Origin: JAFDZV01 sp966128725
GTDB lineage: Bacteria; Bacteroidota; Ignavibacteria; OLB7
Assembly (NCBI GenBank): GCA_966128725.1
Contig: CBHYLN010000068.1
Location: forward strand, 1 to 27,779
Length of the DNA stretch: 27,779 bases
Reading direction: 5' to 3'
The position numbers were made by a program, and so were the translations under genes. How positions within the stretch are numbered: position 1 is the stretch's first letter; each line of letters begins with the position of its first letter. The notes under the pieces were generated by a model. That model worked only from the letters and a program-made list of their open reading frames with translations, made no database searches and was not told the DNA's origin. Below, piece by piece: positions 8,309 through 16,749 of the stretch.

Positions 8309-9683
8309 GGCGCGACTCCGGTGTTGTATCCCCTTCAAGCGACCGCGGGCCGGGCGCACCCTCCGGCACAGCCCGTGTCGCCGGCCCGGGCTTCGATCCA
8401 TCCAGGAATGTCCGGCGAAGCAGGAACACGAGCACAATCGCGAGGATGGCATACAGCGCCGTGAACAGCGTAAACGGCACAACCAGTCCCTTCATGGGCG
8501 TAACAGCATCGGCCGTTCGCATCACGCCGTAGATCACCCACGGCTGACGGCCCAGTTCGGTGACCATCCAGCCGGTTTCGATGGCCAGGAAACCGAACGC
8601 GCCGGCGGCAACCATGCAGCGCAGGAACCATGTGGCAAGCGGCAGCGCACGGGTTCGCCGCCACCGCCAGACGCCAACCACCACCAGCCCGAACATCGCC
8701 ACGCCCAGCCCCACCATCGCATTGTAGGAGAGATGCACCAGCAACGTGTTCGGCCATTGGTCGCGCGGGATATCGTTGAGCCCGGTAACCGGCTCGCTGA
8801 AATCGTCGTGCGCCAGAAAGCTGAGGAAGGATGGAATCTCCAGGGCATACCGCGTGGTGCGGGCACTGTCGTCGGGGATACCACCGATGGTAAGGGGCGC
8901 GTGCGCCGTGGTACGATACAGCCCCTCCATCGCCGCGAACTTCGCCGGCTGCAGGCGTGCCACCGCCCGCGCGGAGATATCCCCGCTGATCATCTGCAGC
9001 GGCACGGCCACGCAGGCCACGGCAAAGGCAATCGAGAAAGCACGCCGGTGGAATGTGTTGGAGCGATCGCGAAGCAGGAAGAACGCATGGATGGCGGCAA
9101 CCGCGAACCCCGTGGCCACGTAGGCGGCAAGGGTCATGTGCAGGGTCTCGTGAAGGCTGGCGGGGTTGAGCATCGCGGCAACCGGATCGATCGCCGTGGG
9201 CCTGCCGTTGACAATGGTGAACCCGGCCGGCGTGTTCATCCACGCGTTGGCGGTAACAACGAAGATGCCGGAGAGGATCCCACTGGCGGCCACAACAAGG
9301 CCGGCAAACCAATGCGCGCGAGGGCTCAGGCGTTTCCAGCCGTAGAGATAGATGCCAAGGAAGATGGCCTCGGTGAAGAACGCAAACCCCTCCAGCGAGA
9401 AAGGCATGCCGATGATCGCGCCGGCATAACTCATGAACCCCGGCCACAGCAGCCCAAGCTCGAAGGAAAGAACCGTGCCGGACACCGCGCCCACCGCGAA
9501 CAGGATAGCCGTTCCCTTGGCCCAGCGCCTGGCCAGATCCAGGAAGCCGCGATCGCCCGTGCGCAGGAAACGCCACTCGGCCACGGCCATCAGCAGGGGC
9601 ATCCCCATCCCCACCGCGGCAAAGATGATGTGAAACCCAAGTGAGAGCGCCATCTGCGAGCGCGCGAAGAAAAAGTCGTCCAT
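8301..9683 (-). CDS. cydA: Cytochrome bd-type quinol oxidase subunit I (CydA/CioA)
   Basis: This 460-residue haem-bearing subunit of cytochrome bd oxidase has the N-terminal His18 in LGFHIIFAAVGM (haem ligand position), conserved Glu98 and Glu105 in FSLEGFAFFTEAIFLG, His residues in SLHETLHM (178-182) and the diagnostic GWMVTELGRQPWVIYG. The periplasmic Q-loop is short, as in the cyanide-insensitive (CioA) subgroup. The C-terminus has a roughly 30-residue hydrophilic Pro/Gly-rich tail. ATG 9683 follows GGGGG (9689-9693) at 5 nt, an acceptable ribosome-binding site. Together with cydB it forms a two-gene operon. No cydX-like small ORF or cydDC transporter is seen in the window. Confidence 0.95.
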   Translation of the reverse strand: MDDFFFARSQMALSLGFHIIFAAVGMGMPLLMAVAEWRFLRTGDRGFLDLARRWAKGTAILFAVGAVSGTVLSFELGLLWPGFMSYAGAIIGMPFSLEGFAFFTEAIFLGIYLYGWKRLSPRAHWFAGLVVAASGILSGIFVVTANAWMNTPAGFTIVNGRPTAIDPVAAMLNPASLHETLHMTLAAYVATGFAVAAIHAFFLLRDRSNTFHRRAFSIAFAVACVAVPLQMISGDISARAVARLQPAKFAAMEGLYRTTAHAPLTIGGIPDDSARTTRYALEIPSFLSFLAHDDFSEPVTGLNDIPRDQWPNTLLVHLSYNAMVGLGVAMFGLVVVGVWRWRRTRALPLATWFLRCMVAAGAFGFLAIETGWMVTELGRQPWVIYGVMRTADAVTPMKGLVVPFTLFTALYAILAIVLVFLLRRTFLDGSKPGPATRAVPEGAPGPRSLEGDTTPESRHD

Positions 9684-10966
9684 GCCATCCCCCGTTAAGA
9701 ATTCCGGCCATGGAACATACGGGGGCTTTCGTCCGGGTTTCAGAGAAGCCTGGTATCAATACATATCACGCGATGTGGCGGGTAGCATCGAAGCGCGGTT
9801 CCGCACAACCAAACCATGGCCCCTGAAGGGTACCCAATCATGTACTCCTCCGCCGTGGGCTGAAACTCTATGTTCCAACACGATCAAGCAGGCGTGATTG
9901 CAGCGGGCCGCTGCCCGATTTGTCCGCACACATCCACATCCAAGCGCACGATGCGAACCATCGTGAAAGGTACTCGTTCACGCCAGCGCTTGCACTGCTG
10001 CCTGGCCTGGCATACATGCTTGTTGACGGGTGAGGCCCCGCGCCCTTGCGCACCAGAATATCCTGGTAACGCAGGTTGGGCTGCCCCTGTGCGGCGGGTC
10101 GCCATACAACATCCCGCGTTGCGTGGGCAAGCGCACAACGCTTTTCGGACCAAGGGAATCCGGAACCGCTCAGTGGCGGCGGCGCAACAATCGGAACGTG
10201 GAGGATCGACGCGAACGGCTGGATTACCGCATGCGGTGTTTCGGCAGGCGCCACCGCCCCGGGTATCGCGATGGACAGCTTCGATAACCATCGCGAGCCG
10301 ATCCGCTGCATCCTTCGCGTCATCCGTACCGCAAGGGACTGCTGATCGCACCCGGACGAAAACTATTTCGGCAATTACATCCAGCGCACCCTGTTTCTCC
10401 GTATGTGGGATCGGGGTGCGCGATGTTTCCTCACACCGCCCCCAACGCCGCGACGGTCACGCGGCGGATACAGCGGGCGGCGCCCACCGACAAGTGTATC
10501 CAGGTTTGTTGCCGGGGTACACAAAGATGTACTCACGACCGGCCATGCCGGCGGAGTAATTTCCATTGTCGACTGTAGGCTACTGTTATCTCCGGCATCA
10601 TGCCCTGCATTCCACGTCATGTGTCAGCGATGGCGGCATCCCCAGCCGCGACGCTTCGATGTTCGTGGCCGGCACAATGTGGGCTCGCATGCATCCCTGA
10701 GATACTATCACGACCTCTGCATCCGAAACTGTTTTAGCGGCATCGCCGTTGGCGGCAGCCCACTGCGGGCCCGAGCCGGGCGAGAGCACTATCTTTTCCG
10801 AACAGCCGTTGTCCCCGTTGCCAACAATCGAATGGTGGCAACCGTGGCAGTATGCACCCGGGCGCAAACGCGCACATGATTCGCCGCGCGGCTTGCCCCA
10901 ACGCTCGCGGACTGGCCAACCATGGCCAACGCTGTAATCAGCATCGGAAGTTGTGATCCCGACCCA
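9684..10966. other. About 1.3 kb without a convincing gene
   Basis: Open frames on both strands (for example 9868-10323 minus and 9870-10559 plus) are rich in Arg, Cys, Pro and Ser, show no family motif I recognise and overlap each other. The immediate upstream part must contain the cydA promoter and the right end that of the pab-like operon, but I see no clear -35/-10 pair. A short stretch in one plus frame (10076-10345) looks slightly more protein-like, so a decayed gene is possible. Confidence 0.5.
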
Positions 10967-13087
10967 ATGAAGACACTGATCATCGATAACTACGACTCCT
11001 TCACGTTCAACCTCTATCAAATGATAGCCGAGGTGAACGGAGAGGAGCCTATTGTCTTCACCAACGACGAAACCACATGGGATCACCTGCGGACGCTGGA
11101 GTTCGATAACATCGTGATCTCGCCTGGCCCCGGCCGCCCTGAAAACGAGCGGGACTTCGGTGTATGTCGCGATGCGCTTGCGCAGGCCAGCGTGCCGGTG
11201 CTGGGTGTGTGCCTGGGGCACGAGGGAATCGGGCACGCCTTTGGTGGCGAGGTGGACCACGCGCCCGAGGTAATGCATGGGCGCCTGAGCCCCGTGCTGC
11301 ACGACAACTCGCCGCTGTTCGCCGGCATTCCGCAGGAGTTCATGGTTGTTCGGTACCACTCACTGATGGTGAACAAGGCGCTGCCAACCTGCCTGGAACG
11401 CATCGCCTGGACCGAGGACGGCGTGTTGATGGGATTGCGGCATCGCTCGCGGCCGTTGTGGGGTGTGCAGTTTCATCCGGAGTCGATCTGCACGGAATAC
11501 GGCAAGCAACTGCTGGCCAACTTCCGCGACATCACAACTCGCTTCGCCGGTAATGCCAACGGAAATGGCGCACGCACATTTCTCGATTTCCCGCCACGGC
11601 GCAAACAGGCCGATCAGGGATTCGAGATTCGCTGGCGCAGGCTGAACACGCTGCACAACAGCGAACGTGTTTTCATGAGCCTGTATGCGCAGGAATCAAC
11701 GGCCTTCTGGCTGGACAGTAGCCGTGTGGAGGAGGGTCTTGCACGATTCTCCTTCATGGGCGCACCGAACGGCCCGCTTTCCTCGACCGTGCTGTACGAT
11801 ACCGAAACCGGGCGGCTTACGATAAACGAGGGACCGCTGGATACGGCCACGGCGCAGGAGCGGCAGCAGAGCATCTTCGAATATCTGGAACGCGAGCTGG
11901 CACGCCGGCGCTGCAACGCCGACGAGCTTCCGTTCGATTTCAACTGCGGATTCGTGGGCTACTTCGGTTACGAGCTGAAGAACGAATGCGGCACCACGGC
12001 GGTGCATTCCTCGCCGTATCCCGATGCCGCGTTCATCTTTACCGATCGGTTGATCGCGTTCGACCATCTTCAGCAGGCAACCTATCTGGTATCGCTTGTC
12101 CCAGCCGGCTCGGCAAGCTGGGCCGAGCAGTGGTTCAACGACGTTGAGCAACAGTTGGCCACGATGCCGGAAGCGCCGCCGCTGCCCGCCGAGTCGCCGG
12201 CATCTGCAACCGAGCCGATCACCTTCCGCCTGAGCCGTGACCACGCAACGTATCTGCGCGATATCGCCGCATGCCTGCACGAGATTCACGAGGGCGAGAG
12301 CTACGAGATCTGCCTCACCAATCAGATCGAGACAACCACGGTGCCCGATCCCGTTGCGCTGTATCGCACGCTGCGCGCGATCAACCCGGCGCCATACGCT
12401 GCTTTCCTGCGCTTCGGCGATCTGGCGGTGGCGTCATCCTCGCCCGAACGATTCCTGCTGATCGATCGCGACGGCTGGGTGGAGTCCAAGCCGATCAAGG
12501 GAACGCGGCCGCGCGCGGCCACCGAGGAACAGAACGCCGCGATCCGCGAGGAGCTGCGCACCGCAACGAAGGATCGCGCGGAGAATCTGATGATCGTGGA
12601 TCTGCTCCGGAACGACCTTGGCCGCGTATGCGAGGTTGGCAGCGTGCATGTGCCAAAGCTGATGCACGTGGAGAGCTACGCAACGGTTCATCAACTGGTC
12701 TCGACGGTCCGCGGCCACCTGCATCCGGAACGCAGCGTGGTGGAGTGCATCCGCTCCGCATTCCCGGGCGGCTCGATGACAGGCGCGCCCAAGCTGCGCA
12801 CGATGGAGATCATCGATCGATTGGAGCAGGAGGCGCGCGGCGTGTACTCCGGCGCAATCGGCTTCCTTGGGCTGAACGGCACGGCCGATCTGAACATTGT
12901 GATCCGCACGGTGGTGCTTACGCCAACCAGCGCGCGGATTGGCGTGGGGGGCGCAATCGTTGCGCTCTCCGATCCCGAAGAGGAATTCGAGGAAACACAG
13001 GTAAAGGCCCGCGCGCAAATCAATGCGATCGCACGGGCCGCGCACGGCAACACGCGTGCGGACAACATCAGGATGGAAGGGCTATGA
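10967..13087 (+). CDS. PabA-PabB fusion: aminodeoxychorismate synthase
   Basis: This 706-residue bifunctional enzyme should make 4-amino-4-deoxychorismate from chorismate and glutamine. Residues 1 to about 190 are a class I glutamine amidotransferase: DNYDSFTFNL, SPGPG, nucleophile Cys82 in GVCLGHE, and His170/Glu172 in GVQFHPES. Residue 86 is Glu where the family usually has Gln. Residues about 215-706 are the chorismate-binding domain, with KDRAENLMIVDLLRNDLGRV and FPGGSMTGAPKLRTMEIID. The segment ESKPIKGTRPRA carries Lys511, the PabB-type PIKGT lysine; anthranilate synthases have Ala there (PIAGT), so ADC rather than anthranilate is the expected product. This amidotransferase-first fusion is the arrangement of fungal and Streptomyces pabAB/papA. 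Start ATG 10967 gives the canonical MKTLIIDNYDSFT; an upstream in-frame ATG at 10922 adds 15 atypical residues. It could serve folate (pABA) synthesis, but the following genes suggest an aminoprephenate route. Confidence 0.92.
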   Translation: MKTLIIDNYDSFTFNLYQMIAEVNGEEPIVFTNDETTWDHLRTLEFDNIVISPGPGRPENERDFGVCRDALAQASVPVLGVCLGHEGIGHAFGGEVDHAPEVMHGRLSPVLHDNSPLFAGIPQEFMVVRYHSLMVNKALPTCLERIAWTEDGVLMGLRHRSRPLWGVQFHPESICTEYGKQLLANFRDITTRFAGNANGNGARTFLDFPPRRKQADQGFEIRWRRLNTLHNSERVFMSLYAQESTAFWLDSSRVEEGLARFSFMGAPNGPLSSTVLYDTETGRLTINEGPLDTATAQERQQSIFEYLERELARRRCNADELPFDFNCGFVGYFGYELKNECGTTAVHSSPYPDAAFIFTDRLIAFDHLQQATYLVSLVPAGSASWAEQWFNDVEQQLATMPEAPPLPAESPASATEPITFRLSRDHATYLRDIAACLHEIHEGESYEICLTNQIETTTVPDPVALYRTLRAINPAPYAAFLRFGDLAVASSSPERFLLIDRDGWVESKPIKGTRPRAATEEQNAAIREELRTATKDRAENLMIVDLLRNDLGRVCEVGSVHVPKLMHVESYATVHQLVSTVRGHLHPERSVVECIRSAFPGGSMTGAPKLRTMEIIDRLEQEARGVYSGAIGFLGLNGTADLNIVIRTVVLTPTSARIGVGGAIVALSDPEEEFEETQVKARAQINAIARAAHGNTRADNIRMEGL

Positions 13088-13108
13088 CGGCCTGTTGAAG
13101 CACCGCAA

Positions 13109-13136
13109 AGCCCGGGCTGTTGAATGCGGCCGGGCT
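13109..13136 (+). promoter_or_regulatory. Hairpin in the 213-nt leader between the PabAB and aminotransferase genes
   Basis: AGCCCGG (13109-13115) pairs perfectly with CCGGGCT (13130-13136). The alternative partner for GGGCTGTTG (13114-13122) is CAACAGCCC (13231-13239), also perfect over 9 bp. The two pairings exclude each other, a layout seen in attenuators. There is no U-tract and no known riboswitch motif, so the function is speculative. Confidence 0.3.
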
Positions 13137-13283
13137 GCAAGACGGCTTAACCGACGCGAGAATGCGGCGCCCTGACGGACGCCAACAACAAGCGTACCCG
13201 TGAAGGCCAGCTCCGCGGATGAGGTTGCTCCAACAGCCCGCCAGGCTTGAATGCCGCGAGCGGCGCAACCGCCTGTGGCTTAC

Positions 13284-13290
13284 GGGGAGG
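13284..13290 (+). promoter_or_regulatory. Shine-Dalgarno site of the aminotransferase-GNAT gene
   Basis: GGGGAGG lies 10 nt before ATG 13301. It is one of the few strong ribosome-binding sites in the window and decides this start over an in-frame upstream codon at 13247. It supports independent translation initiation after the long gap from the PabAB gene. Confidence 0.65.
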
Positions 13291-13300
13291 GTACACGACG

Positions 13301-14743
13301 ATGAGCATCATTCTGGAGCCGTGCCGTTGGGCATATGCCGAGGGCAAGCTGGTGCCAGCCGAGCGCGCAACGCTTCCGGTTGACAACCATGCCGTGCATT
13401 TCGGCAGTGCCGCGTTCGAATCGCTTCGAACGTATCGCACTCCAATCGGCACGCGCATCGTGGGTCTTGAACAACACCTCGACAGGCTGCAATCCACCAT
13501 GGAAATGCTGCGGCTTGTTGTGATCGATCGCGAGCTGGTGCGCCATGCGCTGCTGGATGTGATAACCGCGAACCAGATCGAGGACGGCTATATCCGGCTG
13601 CTTGCGTTCCCCGGTGGAAATTGCTCGCGGCTGGACCCTTCCGTGCACGAGCCCGAACTTCTCATACTTGCCTGGCGGGTAAACGGGCCGCGCTTTGCCC
13701 CACCGCTTTCGCTGGGTGTTGCGGCCATCCGGCGCCCGCCCGCGTTCACCTCCCTGCCCCGCGCAAAGCACAGCGGCATGTACGGCATCTACGCCGCGGT
13801 ACACAGCACCGCGCGCGCCGCCGGCTACGACGACGCCCTGGTACTGCACGCCGATGGCACGGTGTGCGAGGTGACCGGCGCCAACATTTTTCTGGTACGC
13901 GACGGCGGACTGGCCACACCGCCAATCCCCGACAGCATCGACGGTGTTACGCGAAAGCTGGTGATGGCGATGGCCGCCGGGCTGGGAATTGGCGTGGAGG
14001 AAATCCCGCTGAGGTTGGAGGATTTCACAACCGCCGACGAGACATTCATCACCGGCACGTTTCATGGCCTGCGCGCGGTGCACTCGATCGAGGGGCAGGC
14101 TACCCGCATTGCCGCTCCAGGCCCGGTCACGCAGGCGTTGCAGCGTCGGTATATCGAGATGCTGGAATCGCTCACCGAGGAAAGCAGGCCGTGGATTTCC
14201 ACGATCGCGGCATCGCGGGAAAACGGGCACGGTGTGGCCAATGGCGGAACCAACGGGCACGCCGCGCACGAGCCATTCCGCGTGCGGCCGGCCGATCGCG
14301 ACGACATACCGGGCGTGCTGGAGGCCGTGCGCCAACTGCTGGAGGAATTGCGCGGCGTGCCGGGCATCCAGCTTCCGGATGGCGCCGAAGCCGTATGCCG
14401 GCGGACAATCGAGGGAAGAACACGCGGCGCGATTTTCGTGGCCACATCGGGCCACAACAGCCAACTGGTGGGCGTGCTTTGCCTGAGCGTGCAGGAGGCC
14501 ATCCACGTGGGCGGGACCTACGGGCTGATCCAGGACCTGTGGGTGAGCCCCGCCTACCGCAGCGACGGCGTGGGGGCCGCGTTGGTGGCCGCGGCCGAGA
14601 GCTACTGCCGGCAGCACCGGATCGGCAACATCGAGGTCTGCCTGCCAAGCCATCGGTTCCCGCGTCTGCCGCGCACGCACAGCTTCTATCAATCGTGTGG
14701 CTTCATCGAGCTTGGGCCACGGATGCGCAAGGAGGTTGCATGA
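13301..14743 (+). CDS. Class IV aminotransferase fused to a GNAT domain
   Basis: This 480-residue two-domain protein begins (residues 1 to about 305) with a PLP-dependent class IV aminotransferase of the branched-chain-aminotransferase type. It has VDNHAVHFGSAAFESLRTYR, the Schiff-base Lys156 in PRAKHSGMYG, and Glu190 in VCEVTGANIFLVRDG followed by DGVTRKLV. After a Gly/Asn/His-rich linker (about 307-325), residues 326-480 form a GNAT domain with the acetyl-CoA loop YRSDGVGAALV and the C-terminal THSFYQSCGFIEL. The aminotransferase half resembles IlvE more than PabC (aminodeoxychorismate lyase), but PabC belongs to the same fold class and cannot be excluded. In context it may transaminate a keto acid derived from aminoprephenate while the GNAT domain acylates an amine. 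Its stop overlaps the next start by 4 nt (14740-14743), so translation is coupled. Confidence 0.9.
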   Translation: MSIILEPCRWAYAEGKLVPAERATLPVDNHAVHFGSAAFESLRTYRTPIGTRIVGLEQHLDRLQSTMEMLRLVVIDRELVRHALLDVITANQIEDGYIRLLAFPGGNCSRLDPSVHEPELLILAWRVNGPRFAPPLSLGVAAIRRPPAFTSLPRAKHSGMYGIYAAVHSTARAAGYDDALVLHADGTVCEVTGANIFLVRDGGLATPPIPDSIDGVTRKLVMAMAAGLGIGVEEIPLRLEDFTTADETFITGTFHGLRAVHSIEGQATRIAAPGPVTQALQRRYIEMLESLTEESRPWISTIAASRENGHGVANGGTNGHAAHEPFRVRPADRDDIPGVLEAVRQLLEELRGVPGIQLPDGAEAVCRRTIEGRTRGAIFVATSGHNSQLVGVLCLSVQEAIHVGGTYGLIQDLWVSPAYRSDGVGAALVAAAESYCRQHRIGNIEVCLPSHRFPRLPRTHSFYQSCGFIELGPRMRKEVA

Positions 14744-15801
14744 ACCACATCAACGTTGTGCTTCAACACGACATCACCGGCCAACTGCCGTTTATCCTGA
14801 ATCGCCACGGCAAACCAATCCCGTGCAACGAAACCGAGGAACGGATTGCCTGCCTGGCATCGGGCCTGGCACGCGTGCGGTCGGCGGAATTCCTGGCGCC
14901 CGACGCCGGCGACGATGAAGTTGCTCGGCTTCTGAACGCGATTCACGATACGCAGTACCTGGCGTTTCTGGAGCAGTGGAGCCAGGCACACGCCAGCAAC
15001 GATACATTCCTGTTCGAGCATCCATATCACCCGGAGGGGATCGCGCCGGACACACCAATCATCGGCGGTATCTACCACACGGCATTCGAGAGCGCCCGCA
15101 CGGCGATTTCGGCCGCGCACATCGCTGCCCGCGGCGGCATCGCCTACGGGCTCTGCCGACCGCCCGGCCATCATGCCGGCCGCGCATTTCTTGGCGGGCA
15201 TTGTTACCTGAACAACGCGGCGCTTGCCGTTGCCGCGCTGATGGAACACGGCCACCAGCGCGTTGGGCTTATTGATTTCGATATCCATTTCGGCAACGGC
15301 AGCTCGGCAATCCTTGCGGAAATGCCCAACGCCTTCTTCGGCTCGGTACACGGCGCCACCGACATCAGCTACCCATATCTGGAAACGTGGCCGCCGAACG
15401 ATCGCCAGGTTTTCATACCGTTCAGCGAACCCCCAACACCCGACGAGTTCGTAAGCGCGGTGATGGAGATGGTGCGTCGCGCAATGGCCTTCGGCTGCAC
15501 CGCGCTGGTGGTTTCGGCCGGATACGATGTGGTGGCAAACGATCCACACGGCATCTGGACACTTTCGCCCAGTGTGTTGCAACCGTTGGGCGCGGTGTTC
15601 GCCCATTCGGAGCTGCCGCTGTGCATCGTGCAGGAAGGCGGCTATAACCCGGAGTTGCTTGGCGAATGCGCCTTCGAATTCGCATCCGGCCTGGTCGATC
15701 GCGCCGGATCGCGTACGCCGAACGCGCGCGCAACCTCGGCGGCGGTTGCCGAGCCCGCCGAACCCGGCGCATTCCGAACCATGGCAAAGGTGGCACGATG
15801 A
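14740..15801 (+). CDS. Histone deacetylase-like/acetylpolyamine amidohydrolase family protein
   Basis: This 353-residue zinc-dependent amidohydrolase of the arginase-deacetylase fold carries the complete family active site: RPPGHHAG with His144/His145, the zinc-binding DFDIHFGNG (Asp181, His183), VSAGYDVVANDPHG with Asp263, and the catalytic Tyr302 in EGGYNPELLG. Length is close to bacterial acetylpolyamine amidohydrolases and AcuC/HDAC-like proteins. It would remove acetyl groups from acetyl-lysine-like amines. The last roughly 30 residues are an Ala/Pro-rich tail beyond the usual domain. Start ATG 14740 overlaps the aminotransferase stop (ATGA), and its own stop overlaps the next start (15798-15801). 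Its neighbours suggest a small-molecule substrate, perhaps the amine acetylated by the upstream GNAT domain; that is inference. Confidence 0.92.
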   Translation: MNHINVVLQHDITGQLPFILNRHGKPIPCNETEERIACLASGLARVRSAEFLAPDAGDDEVARLLNAIHDTQYLAFLEQWSQAHASNDTFLFEHPYHPEGIAPDTPIIGGIYHTAFESARTAISAAHIAARGGIAYGLCRPPGHHAGRAFLGGHCYLNNAALAVAALMEHGHQRVGLIDFDIHFGNGSSAILAEMPNAFFGSVHGATDISYPYLETWPPNDRQVFIPFSEPPTPDEFVSAVMEMVRRAMAFGCTALVVSAGYDVVANDPHGIWTLSPSVLQPLGAVFAHSELPLCIVQEGGYNPELLGECAFEFASGLVDRAGSRTPNARATSAAVAEPAEPGAFRTMAKVAR

Positions 15802-16097
15802 ACTCGCTTGAAGCCTATCGCAATCAGATCGACGCGCTGGATGCGCAATTGATCCGCACGCTTGGCGAGCGATTCGAGGTATGCCGCGAGATCGCCCGAT
15901 TCAAGCGCGAGCAACTGATCCCGATGATGCAGAGCGGGCGCGTGGAGGAAGTGAAGCGCCGCTGCGCGGGGCTTGGCCAGCAGTACGGCATCAATCCACA
16001 GCTTATCGTTGAGATATACGGCCTGATTATCGACGAGATCTGCCGCATGGAGGATTCCATCATCGGCAACACGCCGGAACGGATGGACGCCGCATGA
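15798..16097 (+). CDS. Chorismate mutase, AroQ type (possible aminochorismate mutase, PapB-like)
   Basis: This 99-residue all-helical protein has the AroQ layout: helix 1 AYRNQIDALDAQLIRTLGER with the active-site Arg near its start, RFEVCREIARFK supplying Arg and Lys, GRVEEVKRR in the second helix, and the C-terminal INPQLIVEIYGLIIDEICRM. Size matches stand-alone chorismate mutases and the PapB-type enzymes that rearrange 4-amino-4-deoxychorismate to 4-amino-4-deoxyprephenate. The residue at the usual C-terminal active-site Gln appears to be Glu (RMED), a difference worth noting. The start is coupled to the deacetylase stop by an ATGA overlap. An aminodeoxychorismate synthase three genes upstream favours the amino substrate, but ordinary chorismate mutase or isochorismate pyruvate-lyase activity remains possible. 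Confidence 0.85.
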   Translation: MNSLEAYRNQIDALDAQLIRTLGERFEVCREIARFKREQLIPMMQSGRVEEVKRRCAGLGQQYGINPQLIVEIYGLIIDEICRMEDSIIGNTPERMDAA

Positions 16098-16134
16098 ACA
16101 ATCCAGGCCGCGCACACCAAAACATGGGGCCACG

Positions 16135-16740
16135 ATGAACCGCACGCCAACATTTGGAACACTGGGCCCTACAGGCACATGCCACGAAAATGCCACGAAG
16201 CACTACCTGCGGCATTTTGGCCTGGACGAAAACGCGATCGTATTGGTGGATAATTTCGACGTCGGCATCGAGCTGCTGCACGATGGCGCGTTTGATTATC
16301 TGGTGCAGAACAGCGCCCATACCGGGGTTCACATCGTCACGGAGAAATACCACAACGAGTTCCCGGTTGTGGATGCGTTCCTGTTTCCAACACAGGAGAT
16401 GGCGATTCTGGAACAGGCCGACGTCGACGAGCCGCGGACGCTTGGGATCGTGGAGGCATGTAATGGATATCTGGACGGGATTTCCTACCCGGAAAAGATA
16501 TACGAGGAAGCCAAGCCGATCCTCGCCAGGAAATTCATCGAGGAACGCGCGTACGATGCCGCGCTGATCTATATCAAACACCACACCGAAAACCCCGGCC
16601 GATTCCGCGTGCGGAAATATATCGGTCACGTTGTCACGGCATGGGTGGTGTACGGTCGCGATCAGGTATTCAAGGGCGATGTGCTCTCCACGCTTCCCCG
16701 CGATTTCTATCAGCGGCATGTGATGGCCGGCGTGGAGTAA
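16135..16740 (+). CDS. BacA-like prephenate decarboxylase/prephenate dehydratase-fold protein
   Basis: This 201-residue protein has a single periplasmic-binding-protein-like prephenate dehydratase fold and no ACT domain. It begins FGTLGPTGTCHENATKHYL, matching the TLGPxGT opening of that fold. Prephenate dehydratases carry a catalytic T-R-F near the end; here the equivalent stretch is VTAWVVYGR. As I recall it, the bacilysin enzyme BacA (about 204 residues) has a comparable SWSLFGK and also lacks T-R-F. It may therefore decarboxylate prephenate, or its 4-amino analogue, without aromatising it. The start is ATG 16135, 37 nt after the mutase, with only a weak GGGGCC upstream. It ends the plus-strand operon, 9 nt from the convergent ArgRS-like gene. 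A non-enzymatic binding protein is the main alternative. Confidence 0.75.
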   Translation: MNRTPTFGTLGPTGTCHENATKHYLRHFGLDENAIVLVDNFDVGIELLHDGAFDYLVQNSAHTGVHIVTEKYHNEFPVVDAFLFPTQEMAILEQADVDEPRTLGIVEACNGYLDGISYPEKIYEEAKPILARKFIEERAYDAALIYIKHHTENPGRFRVRKYIGHVVTAWVVYGRDQVFKGDVLSTLPRDFYQRHVMAGVE

Positions 16741-16749
16741 CCGGCCGGG

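Noticed and set aside
8130..9644. A 504-codon open frame on the plus strand opposite cydAB
   Set aside because: It is antisense to two well-conserved oxidase genes, is very rich in His, Arg, Gln and Gly, and shows no family motif; long antisense frames are expected in GC-rich coding DNA.
10598..11359. Minus-strand frame containing CHGCH, like a c-type haem site
   Set aside because: Most of it is antisense to the PabA domain, the motif occurs only once, and no signal peptide or start fits; the match is likely chance.
10967..13087. Anthranilate synthase (TrpEG) identity
   Set aside because: The chorismate-binding domain has PIKGT with lysine, diagnostic of aminodeoxychorismate synthases, not the PIAGT of anthranilate synthases, and no trp genes are adjacent.
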